The position numbers and the translations under genes were made by a program. Shown piece after piece: positions 12,201 through 23,693 of a DNA stretch of 64,000 nucleotides; the first letter of the stretch is position 1, and the number at the start of each line of letters is the position of its first letter. The notes beneath the pieces are model-generated. The model was not told the DNA's origin, searched no databases, and saw nothing but the letters and a program-made list of their open reading frames with translations. This DNA comes from Crotalaria pallida (Eukaryota; Streptophyta; Magnoliopsida; Fabales; Fabaceae), in contig CM075649.1 in NCBI GenBank assembly GCA_037953625.1, positions 63,348,660-63,412,659 on the forward strand, written 5' to 3'.

Positions 12201-13390
12201 CTAGCTTAACATCAACTCATGGAAACACACTCATTATTTCATGTCACTTCATGAAAAGAATCCTAACCTAATTAGCATGCATTGGCCGAATATTCATCAT
12301 GACAAAGACAAGGTTTTTGGTTCACTTTTCAACATGCAAAAATCAAGGTTAATGGATCAAATCATGCACTTTCTTACACAAAATTTTAAAAACATCATTT
12401 CCTTTTTAGAGTACTAAACCGAATCATCATCATAATTTAAGCAAGGTTTTTGACTTCAAATCTTATGCATGCACTTTAAAGTTTTTAAATCAAGTAAAAA
12501 TTTACATGCATGTGCCTTTTTCATGAAAAACAAAACATGATCTCTTAGTTCTAGGCTTAAACCGAATCAATGTCATTAGAAATCAAGATTTAACTTCAAA
12601 TCTTTAAAATGCAAGAACACAATGCATAGATCAAGCTTTCTTTGAACCAAAAATCATTTTCAAAAGCTTTCTTTCCTTGGTTCTTTGCAAAACCGTGACA
12701 CGCACTAAGAAAAGATCAAAGCTTTATGTTCAAAAACAACATGCATGACTTCAAGATCAAAACTTTTCATGGATTAAGACAAAATCAAAGCTTTATCAAA
12801 GATCAAGTCAAAAATCAAGACATGCAAGGTTCAAAATCTTAACTTTTTTACTTATTAAACATAGATCATCACCAAATCAACATGCAAGGCCCAAGATCTC
12901 AACTTTATCATCAATCAAGTTTAGATTATAAATTTATTCATCAAATTATCTCATAAAAGCTTCATGAATCACGGTTTTAAGCAAGAAAACTTAACATGCA
13001 AAGAAGTTTATTTCAAACTCACAAAAATCTCAACAACTCTTTAGATCTTTAAGATTTAGTTTGAAAAGCATCAAGATCCATTATATAAGTTTTAGCCGAA
13101 TCATCTAGCTCATGGTTTAGAAATTTACAAGTTCCTTTAACTCCAAAAACTCATGATCAAAGCATTATCAACACATACAATCACCACTAAACCACAAAAT
13201 CAAACATGCAAAAGAAGAAAAGAAGATTACAAGATCAAGAATCAAAACCAACTCTAAACTCTTCTTATGCTCTTCGAAATACCCACCAAAAGAGAGGTTG
13301 GTCTTCTAGCTTCTAGTACTTGGATCTTCAAGGAAAATCCATGATCATGCTCCAAATCTTCTTCTTCTTCCTTCTTCCTCCCACGACCCC

Positions 13391-13393
<3 letters not shown>

Positions 13394-13421
<28 letters not shown>
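13394..13421. repeat. (CT)n microsatellite
   Basis: About 14 CT units in the pyrimidine-rich segment of fragment G. On the minus strand this is a GA tract in the predicted 5' exon. Confidence 0.9.
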
Positions 13422-15207
13422 AAGAGGTTTAATGAGCCTCTTAGAATGTGTTTGGTTTAGAATGAAAGTGGAGAAATGAGAAAATGAGTGAATGAATGAG
13501 AAAATGAACTAGGCTTCTTATATTTATAGGCCAACTAGTGATTTCCCTTTTTACCCTCATGAGAAATTCAATCATGAAGGAGTGTGAGGGGCAATTTTGG
13601 CACTTGGAAAGTTTGCATGGGTAGATTTTATCAAGGGGACAATAAGGAGTAATTTAGGGTTTTAGGTCTTATCATTCATTATTTTGCTTTCCTACATCAC
13701 ATCTCCTAATTTCTCAAAGATTAAATTCTACTCTTAATTTTCTTAATCCTAGAAGATAATAAACTTTCCTACTCTCCCTTCATGCATGCTTGCCACCTAT
13801 ACACACTTATATACAATTTACATTTTCATGTCTCTAATCACACACATCATGCAAATAATGTAATGCAAGGAATTTGCACATCACACAATTATTCACATAC
13901 ACACCACATCAAATACTCTTTTTGATTTTATGTTCACTTTATAAGACTACATAAAGTAGTTTTCCTCTCATAACATAACCATCATCAATAATAGCAAATA
14001 AAACTCCAAAATACACCCTTTAAATAAAATATTTAACTGCACTATTTGGCTATAGATATAGCCCTCATTTCATTTTCTAAAATCATATTTGCATATTTAA
14101 AAGAGACCCTCAAAAGGAAAAATTCGTTTGAGGTCTTTGACTATTTTTACTAATTTAAATACTCAAAATTCGTTTACAATGCATTCAGGAAATAAATTTT
14201 CGTAAATTAATCAAGAAAATTATAAAAATCACATTTTCAAATTCTACATTTAAAGAAGGGCTAGGGTTTGCCACCGTCCTCCGCCATCTGGTCGTCGCCG
14301 ATGCCAGCCGCCAGGTCGCAGAGGAGAAGCGCTCTTATTCGCACTTCGATTCGCAGAGGAGAACACCGATCGCACTTCGATCGCAGCTCCTGTTCGCACT
14401 TCGATTCACAAAGGAGAACACCATCTGGCCGTCGTGAACTCCATCGCAGGTCGTGAACGCCGTCGCAGGTCGTGAACGTCTTCTCTTCGCCAATTCGAAT
14501 TTCGCCGTCTTCTCTTCCTCTTCTCCGTCTTCTCCGTCGACGGTTTTGTGTCATGGTTTTTTTTTTTTTTTGAAATGAGGTACACAACTACTCATTATTT
14601 ATTATTATTGATTATTTTTGAAGTATTATTTGATTTATTGAAATATTAGGAACTATAAAAATAATGATTTATTGAAACAGAAAAATATTAGGTAGTGTCA
14701 AAGATGTTAAATGTTAGAAATATGTCTGCAGACCTCTGTTTTCTATCAATGCATGCAGGTTATATTTGGGCTGTTAATATACTACAGTATCAAATTTGCT
14801 TGAATTTGTGTCTTTGTATTGTGTTTGGTTGTGGGCATTCTGAAATTATGTTAAGTTGATATTTCTATATCTAGATTTTGTTGAATCCTTTAGCAACATC
14901 TGCTTGTATATCTTGTGCCCGGAACTGTAATTTGCATGTAGATTTTTAAGTCAATGTTATACTACTGGATTATCTGAAGTCTATGTTGTGTAATCATTTA
15001 ATTTTTTTTAAATGTAATTGAAAGGGAGAGGGCTCATAGGAAGAAAGAAGAGAAGGAACTATCTATCTCTGCTAGCGGGCTCATAAGAATGTATTTGAAA
15101 GTCTATGTTGTGTAATCATTTAATTTTTTTTTATGTTATTTTAATTTTTGAGTAATTTGATTTTTTTGCACTTTGCATGCCCTATCTATCTCTGCTTGAC
15201 TTTCCAG

Positions 15208-16675
15208 GTAATGAATTTTTGAAGCCGACCTTGGAGGACGAACCAGAACAGTCTGCATCATCAACGGATGAGGAGTTTGATGTAACATTATCTTCTTGTG
15301 TTATGTTTTGATGATCACTTTGTATTGTAAAATTTTACTTTTCAAGATTCTAAGTTATAAGATTTCATTGAAATATGGTTCTATGTTGTTTAAGGGAGTT
15401 GTCCAAGCAGATTTTTCCTTTTTCGACCCTAAACCTGATGATTTTCATGGAGTGAAGACCTTGCTGCAAACTTACTTGGATGATAAAGAATGGGATTTGA
15501 GTGGCTTTGTAGATTTGATTTTGGAGCAAACAACAGTAGGGACTGTTGTTAAGATAGAGGACGACGAGGATGAAGGACTTTTTGCTTGTGTTACTGCTCT
15601 TAATTTGTGGAGATATAGGGTAAGTGGCATTTTATTATATATGATGTGTTCCCTTCTCTATCTGTCTATCTTTCATTGGTAAAGTCTTATTTTTAATATG
15701 AGGAAACCAGATATTCCTTTAAGCAAATGTGTTTACCGGGTTGCAATTTGTTGTTTAAAGCTCCAATGACCTAAATGATAATCATCCTTGTATTATGATT
15801 ATAAGAAATGAAATCAGAATCACATTAATCTTCCGTTCACTCTCTATTGGCAATGTGCAAATTTTGGTTTGTGACTGGTTTATCATCTCAGCAGTTGTAA
15901 AAACTTGACTAATGAATTTTCCAGGGGCAAAAATGTATTGTGGAAATCAAAGACTTTCTGCTCCATAAAGCAAGCCAGGTGATGGGCGTTGCTGACCAAT
16001 TGAGATTGCTTTTGGAGGAACAAGCATGTGACATTGGTCTCCTGGTATCACAGCGTGTAGTGAACCTTCCTCCCCAGCTTTTACCACCTCTTTATAATGC
16101 CCTTTTTGATGAAGTGTCATGGGCCACAGAAGATGAGGTTAGATGTTGGTAGTATCTAATGGGTGAGGGTGTTAAAACGTGTTTCTATTTGACTCCTGTT
16201 GACTAATTTTCTCTTAAAACTTACATTGTCTCGGTTCACATTTATCAGCCAACAGAGGACCTTCGGAATTCCTTTAAGTTTAAGCATTATGTAATACTTA
16301 GCAAAATTTACAAAGTACGTATGCTTTAGCATATTCTTTTCGTTCATTATCCTCTTGTTGATTTCTCAACATTTTATGGCCAAAGATCATTTTCTTCTCT
16401 TCCAATTTCATTTTTTCATGATGTTTTACTTCTTTCCTGGGTATAAAATGCAGCACAAGAATGTAGAACAGAAAAGAAAAGTGAGCAATGATGGTGATGA
16501 GGCAATAATATATATAAAGCCTGAGGGTGAAATTTTTCAGAAGGTAATGATACTTCGGTGGCATCATTGTGCATTCTTTTGCCTCTGGTTACTGATTATT
16601 TTCCAAAATAATTTTCAGTTAAGCTCGTGGTCCTTCATTTTTCCATTGCGAACTCAGCAGCCTGCACCTCATGAG
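15208..16675 (+). pseudogene. BCCIP/BCP1-family gene fragment, six exons, both ends missing
   Basis: BCCIP proteins (BRCA2- and CDKN1A-interacting; Bcp1 in yeast) are small nuclear proteins tied to cell-cycle control and ribosomal-protein export. Six exons join in frame with AG/GT borders: 15208-15281, 15395-15619, 15925-16137, 16249-16314, 16454-16543 and 16619-16675 (the last followed by a GC donor). They give about 241 residues with family hallmarks such as DFHGVKTLLQTYLDDKEWDL and SQRVVNLPPQLLPPLY. An acidic Ser/Glu run precedes the core, as in plant homologues. The basic N-terminus and the C-terminal quarter are absent. No stop or frameshift occurs within the exons, so capture was recent or the piece is still constrained. 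Retained introns mean capture at DNA level. Confidence 0.88.
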
Positions 16676-17326
16676 GCAAGTCTTTTGATTCTTAAATCTC
16701 GATTTATTTTTACCATGTTGCTATACTTTTTGTTTTACCAGGTATCCTCCCATCCTATTACCAGGGTAGAAGGCTAATCCTTAAGGCTTAGTCAGGCTTG
16801 CCTTCTCAACTAGTGTTCTTTCCAATGGATCGAACGTTGGTTCTCCCCTCGGATCGAACTAGTATTGATTAGCTGATTCCTTTTTTCCCCTGCCATAGAA
16901 ATAGAATAACATTAGTTTTAGGCAGACTGCATTTAAGCTTTAGTTTGCCAAGTTTAGTCTAAATGAATAAGGGTTTCTGTTTCAATTAAGGATTAGCTGG
17001 CATTGTAGTTACAATTTAAAATGGATCAAAATATGGAATACAAGCCAAAAAGAAAGACCAAATCCATTTACTAGTTACGGTTTATTATTGAGATTAATTT
17101 TTTTAGCACATTTAAGATTTTAATAGGTCTGGATTCTTTAATGTCCTTCAACTATAGTTTCCTGCTCAAATTTGATGCTGTACAAGTTTAGTGCAATCTA
17201 TTTTATCAATGATTCTGAACTATATATTCATCTTTTTGCTATCCCAAAAAACAAGGCAAAAAAAGAATCAGTTTTCCAAGAACTCTTTACAAGACATGAA
17301 GTCACTCTTTTCCATCTTCTTGTAGG

Positions 17327-17440
17327 TATCTATTACATGTCATGAATGTGGAAACTCCAACCAAGGACTGCCTTGAGCTTGTGAGAGAGTTGCTTGAACC
17401 CCTTATAAAGGTCAGAAGTGAGAGGAGTTTCACCAGAAGG
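17327..17440 (+). pseudogene. Single captured exon of an unidentified gene
   Basis: An open stretch between TTGTAG and GTAAGTTG reads YLLHVMNVETPTKDCLELV followed by RELLEPLIKVRSER. The splice borders and helical, Leu-rich character look like a real exon. It does not continue BCCIP and I cannot name its source. Confidence 0.45.
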
Positions 17441-17739
17441 TAAGTTGTATATTACACCTTTCCCATTGCAGTAACTTATCAAACCATAATCTTTGGTTTA
17501 CTTTTTTTTAATGATGTTCCTCCTTGCCATTAATTTATACAACTTCAATACTTATACATTGAATAAGATTTAGCACTTAATGGAACACAAACACTTGACA
17601 GAAAACTGAGCATTTTGGTCCAGCATCTGTTTCTGCAGCACCAGCTCTAGAACCTGCCATACTAGTCTGTACGCAGCATATTTGCCAAGCACTACAAGGT
17701 TTTTTCACAAGAGACTTCAGTACTATAATGGTATTGCTG

Positions 17740-17880
17740 GACTTGTGATTTACTGTATTAGTTTTTGGTTTGTTGGATTTATGATTTTGGGATTGTGATG
17801 TGTTGTTGGATTTGTGATTTTGGGATTTTGTTATGGGTTGCTGGATTTTTGATTTTGGGTTTTTGATGTTAACACTAGCT
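17740..17880. repeat. Degenerate repeats of about 32 bp, GGATTTGTGATTTTGGG type
   Basis: Three or four imperfect copies of TTGGATTTGTGATTTTGGG. The rest of 17441-18201 is AT-rich with two copies of GGACGGTTCAGAAAATATAA (about 18050 and 18143), subterminal-type repeats of the CACTA element. Confidence 0.6.
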
Positions 17881-18201
17881 ACCATCATCATATGTGTATC
17901 TAATGATATCAGTCTTATATGTAGCTCTTTAATGATAAAAGGAAGCCATTTTGTCGAATTAAATAAGTAATATATCTTGTATTATATATTATATTCCATA
18001 GAATTAGAATTATGTATGATGTTGCGTGTGTGATGATAATGCAAAACAGGACGGTTCAGAAAATATAAAAAAAAACAATTCCAAAAAAATAATGGTGGTC
18101 AGTAAAAAGATATACAAGTGCGATTCAAAAAGTAGTTAAAGAGGACGGTTCAGAAAATATAAAAAAAATAAAAAATAGAATAAATGAAGGCAGTTTTTTA
18201 G

Positions 18202-18442
18202 GCTAAAAGAGAGCCGTTCCGAACCTCCTTTAAATCTAGTGCCCTTGTAAGTGGCACAGTTATGAGGGTGGTTCGGAACCGCCCCCTATACTTTTAAAGA
18301 GGGCGGTTCCGAACCTCCCTCATAATTGTGTACGGAACCGCCCTCTAAAAAAGTATAAAGGGCGGTTTCGAACCACCCTCAAAACTATGCCACTTACAAG
18401 GGCACTAGATTTAAGGGGGGTTCGGAACGGCCCTCTTTTAGC
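18202..18442. repeat. Large inverted repeat at the CACTA subterminal region
   Basis: Two arms of about 110 bp, each starting GCTAAAAGAG on its own strand, are imperfect reverse complements around a spacer near 18315-18335. Both contain the GGCGGTTCCGAACC motif. A transcript would fold into a long hairpin. Confidence 0.85.
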
Positions 18443-18480
18443 TTAAATAACCACCCTCAAAAGGTTTTTTTGTAGTAGTG

Positions 18481-19155
18481 AGTCCCAGCAAATGTAGGCA
18501 CACGATCTCCGTGGATCCGTATTGCTGTCAGCTGCCCCAATCCCTCGTCTTTAAAATTCCTCGTATTAAATAGAACACGTTTACATTATTAACTTGCATC
18601 AAGAAAATATTCTCTTAACTCAAACACATTTCATTCCTCGTCAGAAGACTTAAAACATAATCGATTTCTCAAAACCACTCTAATATTTTCTAGTACTTCA
18701 AGTACTTTAAAACCATTTGAAAATATTTAATAAAGTAATTTAAATCAATCGATTTGGTTGTTGGTCCGTCTTGGACAGCACCTTAATCATGTCCGAAAAC
18801 ACCGAAAAATTCACCGTTCTCAATCCGGCTTTTTCCCAAATTAAATACCACTTGAAAGCCGTACTTTAAATCACATGAACACATTTTTAAAGCTAAGAAA
18901 CAAATCTAAACAATTCTGGACAGCAAGAAATTGTTTCACAAAATCATTTTAATAAAAATCCGAAAACATCGTGAAGGCACTTTTGTTTCAAGTAATCCTT
19001 TAGCTCAAAACTAACACTTTAAAATTCAAGCTTTATCAATAAGTACGAACTTAGGACAGCCACTAAACATGTCCCATGTTTCCAAATAAATCAAACCAAA
19101 TAAACTCAAGGTTACTTAATTTCAAAATCAATTACATATACAAACATTTTTCTAA
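18481..19155 (-). mobile_element. Second B-type LTR fragment (H)
   Basis: Homologous to 11055-11720 of fragment G, for example TGTCAGCTGCCCCAATCCCTCG and TTGGTCCGTCTTGGACA blocks. It starts at the CACTA end and breaks off in an unrelated repeat near 19155. It comes from a different LTR copy than G, because G runs past the matching point. No gene seen. Confidence 0.8.
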
Positions 19156-19967
19156 GAGTTATTAGTCAGTTAGGTCCCTGAAAGATACCCGTGGCATCAG
19201 ATAGGCCCTCGAAAGATATGTGGCATCTCTTATACCCCTGAAAGATCACTTTGGCGTCCCGTTAATCCCGCCGTCTAACACCGTCAGTTTGTGTTTAACG
19301 GAAGCTGACGTGGCATCAGATAGGTCCCTGAAAGATCAGATACCCGTGGCGTCAGATAGGTCCCTGAAATTTTATTTTTTAAAAGTGTCATAAATTTTAT
19401 TTTTTTTATCTTTACTCATATATAATAAATTTTTATTTACTTAAGTAGTTGGAAAAATTAATAATTATAAAGGGTAAAAAATAATAATAAAAAAACATAA
19501 TTAATATATTAAAAGTCTAAACAATAACTACAATTCTTAAAAAATTGTATTTTATTTAAAATAGAACATATAAATAAAAAAGGATGAAGTAATAATAAAA
19601 AAAACCTCAATAAAACAATACATATAAAACCTTTAGAATAAAGTCTTATATACAAGATCAAAAATAAATTCCGAATTAAAAATAAAGTCTTTACATGTAG
19701 GATCTTATATATAAGACGATCATAGTGGGAGTATGTATTAAAAGTGTTTATAGAAAAAATATAACATGGGAATCACTTTGACTTCAAAGATTATCTGCAT
19801 CGTTGTATTGGTTTCTATGCTTCCAATTTATGAAAATTATCGTTGAAGATCTTTCTAATTAACTCGAGTGATTGAACCCACTGCAATGGTGCAGATAACT
19901 ACTCAAGTTAAAATCTTGTGATATAAGTGCAACTTTCTCCTTAAAAATATATAAAGTCTTATATATA
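19156..19967. repeat. AT-rich repeat zone with GGTCCCTGAAAGAT motifs
   Basis: 19160-19380 holds repeated TTAGGTCCCTGAAAG / GTGGCATCAGATAGG motifs reminiscent of Mutator-like element ends; the class is not confirmed. 19390-19600 resembles a worn copy of the Stowaway interior found at 20040-20240. No ORF is supported. Confidence 0.4.
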
Positions 19968-19969
19968 TA

Positions 19970-20254
19970 CTCCCTCCGTTCCTTTTTATCTGTCGTTTTT
20001 TGAAGAGATTTTTTGTATCTTTTTATCTGTCGTATTGAGGATTTCAAGAGTGTAATAAATGTTATTTTTCATGTTTGCCCCTATTTAATATGTCTTGGTT
20101 TATGTAAGTAGTGGAGAAAAATTAATGATTATAGAGAGAGAAAGGGTATAGTAGGAAAAAACATTATTAATGCATTGGAAATTTGAGTAATGATTGGATT
20201 TCTTAATGGACGTGTTTTGTTTGAAATATGACAGATAAATAGGAACGGAGGGAG
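19970..20254. mobile_element. Stowaway-type MITE (285 bp)
   Basis: The terminal inverted repeats read CTCCCTCCGTTCCTTTTTATCTGTC and the complement of GACAGATAAATAGGAACGGAGGGAG. Both ends are flanked by TA (19968-19969, 20255-20256), the Tc1/mariner target duplication. There is no coding capacity; it is mobilised in trans. Confidence 0.93.
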
Positions 20255-20256
20255 TA

Positions 20257-20485
20257 TATATATATATATAATTAAAAATTAATTTCACACTTATGAAGAA
20301 AATTAGTTCATATTTAATAAAAAAGGTATTTTAGGAAAATAGTATTGAAAATGAAACAAAAATTGAATAAAATACTTCCTTCTATTCGAATTATAACAAA
20401 AAAAATTTTAAGCTTATTAATGACGTTAGTTAATTGTATTTGATTTTCTTAAATATATAAAAAATAGAGCTATTTTAGGAGATTA
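20257..20485. other. AT-rich spacer, no gene seen
   Basis: Contains a worn Stowaway-like end (ACTTCCTTCTATTCG near 20370) and nothing else recognisable. Confidence 0.4.
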
Positions 20486-20601
20486 TGTAACATCCCTGAA
20501 TTTTTGTGCCCTGATAATTCGTGCTTTAATGTTTTGCTTTGCCTTAGTTTGAGGTGTTAGAATTAATCTTGCTTAGATGGCAATCGTGATTAGGGTTAGC
20601 T

Positions 20602-20623
20602 TAAACCTAATTTATTAGGTTTA
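20602..20623. promoter_or_regulatory. Perfect 10-bp inverted repeat upstream in LTR E
   Basis: TAAACCTAAT-TT-ATTAGGTTTA lies in the U3-like part, about 435 bp before the TATA box. Its function is unknown. Confidence 0.5.
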
Positions 20624-22194
20624 GACACGAGTAGTTTCAAGTTGAATTGGTTTAGTTAGCTAATAGTTAGTCTTGAGTTAGATTAGCGTGGTTAATGAAT
20701 AGCTTAGGAGTTTAGTGGGTTAGATTAAGCCTAAGTGAACTTAATGGGCCTTAAGAGTGTTATTGGGCCAAGATTGCATGTTGGGCCTTGTGTGTGAAGT
20801 GTGTAGGCCGTGTGGAGTGTGTGTGTGTGGTGAAATGGTGTGTGCAAGTGAAGGGTCGTGTGGTGTGTGTATGTTTGAAGCCATGAGGTGCAAATGTGAA
20901 TGCATGAAGGAAAGTGTGTTGTCAAGCCCACATTTCATGCAAGTGGTCAAAGCATGAGGTGTCAACACCACCTTTTCTCCCTTTGCATGAAGGTGAGATG
21001 TGTCAACACCAAAACCCACCCTTATGCCACCTTTCCTCTTCACCTTTGACCATGAGTTTTATAAAAGAAAGCATGTGTTGATGAGCCTCATTTTTGCTCC
21101 CTTTTCCTCACGCCACCTTCACACCATTTCTACAACATCTTCTTCTTCTTGGCCAAGAGGCTCACGGCCACCTCCTAAACACCACCATCCAACCAATTTC
21201 TTCCATGAAAAACCAAGAAATCTTCACATGATCAAAGCCTAGATCATGAATATCTATCATGCACAAGTGATTAAGACCTAGAAGCTCAAAATCCAACCCT
21301 TCTCTTTCTTAGAGAGCTCACGGCCAAACCTCACAACCACCCTTCATCAACCCAAACTTTTACCAAACACTAATAACCTTGGCATATTCATACCCTAGAT
21401 CATGAATATGCCACTTGTTTGAAGATTTGTGTTCAAGAAAGTTCACTGATAATCCAAAGAGACCTCACGGCCACACTATCATCAAGGCACTAGGATCATT
21501 AGCTTGGTAGATCAAGTGGAATCTTAGAAGCTTGGGGAGCAAACTTCAAGTGTCCAAGGAGGGAGTTTTCTCACGGTTTTGAGAGGAGAAGGACCCAAAG
21601 GTTCTAGTTTTCTTTTGTTGTCTTCAAGAGGTATGGAGAGAAGCTACACTCTTGCTAGAATAAGTCTTAATGCATAGAAAATTAGGTTGAGTCACCATGA
21701 GACTCAAGGGCACTAGTTAGATTGATTTTTAGGCTTGGAGGCCGAATTTGTGATGAATGTTGGCTTGTGATTGCTTAATGTTTCTATGCTGAATTTTGTG
21801 CTTAAGTTTTGTGTTGGTGATTACCTTGCTTGCATTATGTTGTTATTGAAATGTTGATGCTGAAATTTCTATGAACATGCTTGTGTATGTTGTTGTTAAA
21901 ATGTTGGTGCTGAAATTTAGGAGTATACCTTGCATTGGTTAGAAACCGAATGGCCATGCGGTTAAGGGAATGTTTAGATCCTTGAAAGAACCAAGTTAAG
22001 CCTTAACTAAGGGAATTGAACCAATTAGGCCTTACTTGACAATTGGATTAGGTAATTAAGATGTGATCAATTCGGTTTTAGGTGCTAAGTTGTGATTAGG
22101 GAGACGATCTAATAAACTAAGAATGGTTTAGCTAGCTAAGTGTTAATTAAACCTAATCTTAGACCACTAAATAGCTCCTAAACCAAATTAAGTT

Positions 22195-22700
22195 CCCTTA
22201 ATCCTTGATTAGACCTTGATTAGTCAACTAATCCAAGATTAGTTAGACTTAATCCTTGATTAAACCTTGATTAGTCAACTAATCCATGATTAGTTAGACT
22301 TAATCCTTGATTAGACCTTGATTAGTCAACTAATCCAAGATTAGTTAGACTTAATCCTTGATTAGTCCTTGATTAGTCAACTAATCCAAGATTAGTTAGA
22401 CTTAATCCTTGATTAGACCATGATTAGTCAACTAATCCATGATTAGTTAGACTTAATCCTCGATTAGACCATGATTAGTCAACTAATCCATGATTAGTTA
22501 GACTTAATCCTCGATTAGTAACCTTAATTCCCTTGATTAGTCAACTAATCCATGATTAGTTGGACCTAATCCATGATTAGTCGGATTTAATCCGAGATTA
22601 GTCAATTAAGCCAGACTTAATTCATGATTAGTGAAATCCAATTCATGATTAGTGAGACTAAACTCCTGATTAGTGAGATTTAGTCCAAGATTAGTGGACT
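22195..22700. repeat. 51-bp tandem repeat with GATTAG core in LTR E
   Basis: About seven units of CTTAATCCTTGATTAG(ACC)...GTCAACTAATCCATGATTAG, decaying after 22560. Each unit contains CTAATC and GATTAG, which can pair with each other. Confidence 0.9.
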
Positions 22701-23099
22701 TAGTCCATGATTAGTTAATCGAAGTCAGCTAAACCTAGTCCTAAGCGATTAGGACTCACTTAACCGAAGTCGTAAGCAGTTAAGACTTACTTATCCCAAG
22801 TTTCAGTCACTTAAGGTGACTTAGGTCAAGGAACGACGAAACTTAGCTAAACACTTAGACATCGACGAACTAATATGACTCTGCTATGTCATCTGTATAC
22901 TTAGATACTTATGGATACCTGTTGGATGCCTATGGCTGTGTATGTATCCATGCTGGACTGATGTCAATTAGTTATGACATAGTTGGACTAATAACGAACC
23001 CAGAACTTGAACATGTGCATGATAACCTAGGATTGCAAGAGTTTCATCGACAACATACATGACATGAGCTAGGTTATCAGACCAGTCCCAATCTGAGGA

Positions 23100-23520
23100 A
23101 CACTGCGCAGGTGGAAACACCGTAAGTCGTGACTTTTACCGCGCCGGATGAACCTGTGAACTATTTTGTAACTAAACTTGACACTTTCCGAAAGCCTGCA
23201 CAGGGTTCACCGTAAGTCGTGCCGCGTTTGGGACGCACCGTTCCGTTTGTGCTGGTGGAAACACCGTAAGTCATGCCTTTGCGCTGGCAGACGTGCCGCG
23301 TTTGGGACGCACCGTTCCGTTTATGCTGGTGGAAACACCGTAAGTCATGCCGTTTGCGCTGGTGGAAACACTGTAAGTCGTGCCGTTTGCGCTGGTGGAA
23401 ACACCGTAAGTTGTGCCGCGTCTGGGACGCACCGTGCCGTTTGTGCTGGTGGAAACACCGTAAATCATGCCTTTGCGCTCGCAGACGTGCCGTAAGTCGT
23501 TCCGCGTCTGGGATGCACCG
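23100..23520. repeat. GGTG-GAAA-CACC hairpin repeats with GTAAGT motifs in LTR E
   Basis: Six copies of CTGGTGGAAACACCG form a short stem closed by GAAA (one has CACT). Nearly all are followed by TAAGTC, giving repeated GTAAGT hexamers. Four GCGTYTGGGAYGC palindromes alternate with them. Long ORFs here on both strands are by-products of the repeats. Confidence 0.85.
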
Positions 23521-23693
23521 TTCCTCAGATCTGGACCCGGTGGACAGAGGCCTCAGAGTGAAGAACATGTACATGCATCATGCCACTTAACTTGAAGATA
23601 ATAACTAAACTGGTGTTTGCTCATATGTATATGCATTGGTGATTGCTGCTGCGTATCTGGCTGTGAATGTTAGGGCTTAGGCTTATTCGATTA

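Larger units (their letters stand above)
8717..14254 (-). mobile_element. Decayed B-type long LTR fragment (G)
   Basis: This is the minus-strand remnant of the same LTR family as 50374-55225 and 56872-62551. Shared blocks include 9510-9600 with 58140-58220, the CCTTAGTGCATCCCTTCAAC block (about 10070) and the U3-like AT-rich end (14040-14250) with 27780-27960. Its R/U5 end was interrupted by element A and its U3 end is lost at 14254, where CACTA-linked DNA begins. Read on the minus strand the middle is T-rich and intron-like. It contains an (ATC)n run and a (CT)n run. No credible ORF remains. Confidence 0.75.
14255..18480. mobile_element. CACTA (En/Spm) transposon remnant with captured gene fragments; right end only
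   Basis: The right terminus reads GGTTTTTTTGTAGTAGTG, the complement of the classic plant CACTACTACAAAAAA end, and stops at 18480 with AGT following. Subterminal GGCGGTTCCGAACC-type motifs in both orientations fill 18200-18440. Inside are a GC-rich 5'-UTR-like piece (14255-14560, with repeated GCACTTCGATTCGCAGAGGAG-like units), BCCIP-like exons and one more exon. No transposase and no left CACTA end were found, so the element is non-autonomous and its left border is uncertain. 14561-15207 and 16676-17326 hold AT-rich, intron-like DNA with no gene I can name. Confidence 0.65.
20486..23690 (+). mobile_element. Long LTR, plus strand, 3' end missing (E)
   Basis: It opens TGTAACATCCCTGAA like the other long LTRs. 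A TATA box (TTTTATAAAAG, 21057) precedes a CT-rich leader and a possible donor after TTCAAGAG near 21629. Two tandem-repeat fields follow (22195-22700 and 23100-23520). The stretch ATGTACATGCATCATGCCACTT...TGCTCATATG near 23565-23625 matches the same part of LTR A (7440-7500), so E belongs to the same broad lineage. It stops near 23690, close to where the acceptor and last exon should be, and abuts a B-type LTR. No primer site or polypurine tract is present. Confidence 0.72.

Noticed and set aside
17696..17713. CACTACAAGGTTTTTTC as a left CACTA terminus
   Set aside because: It shares only CACTAC with the right end (CACTACTACAAAAAAACC) and has no facing subterminal repeats.
23161..23574. Long ORFs on both strands in the LTR E repeats
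   Set aside because: They arise because the repeat unit is open in several frames; products are low-complexity.
20481..23693. GATTA at 20481-20485 and 23689-23693 as target duplication of LTR E
   Set aside because: The right copy does not follow an LTR end (no ...TTACA), and E lacks its last exon, so a chance 5-bp match is more likely.
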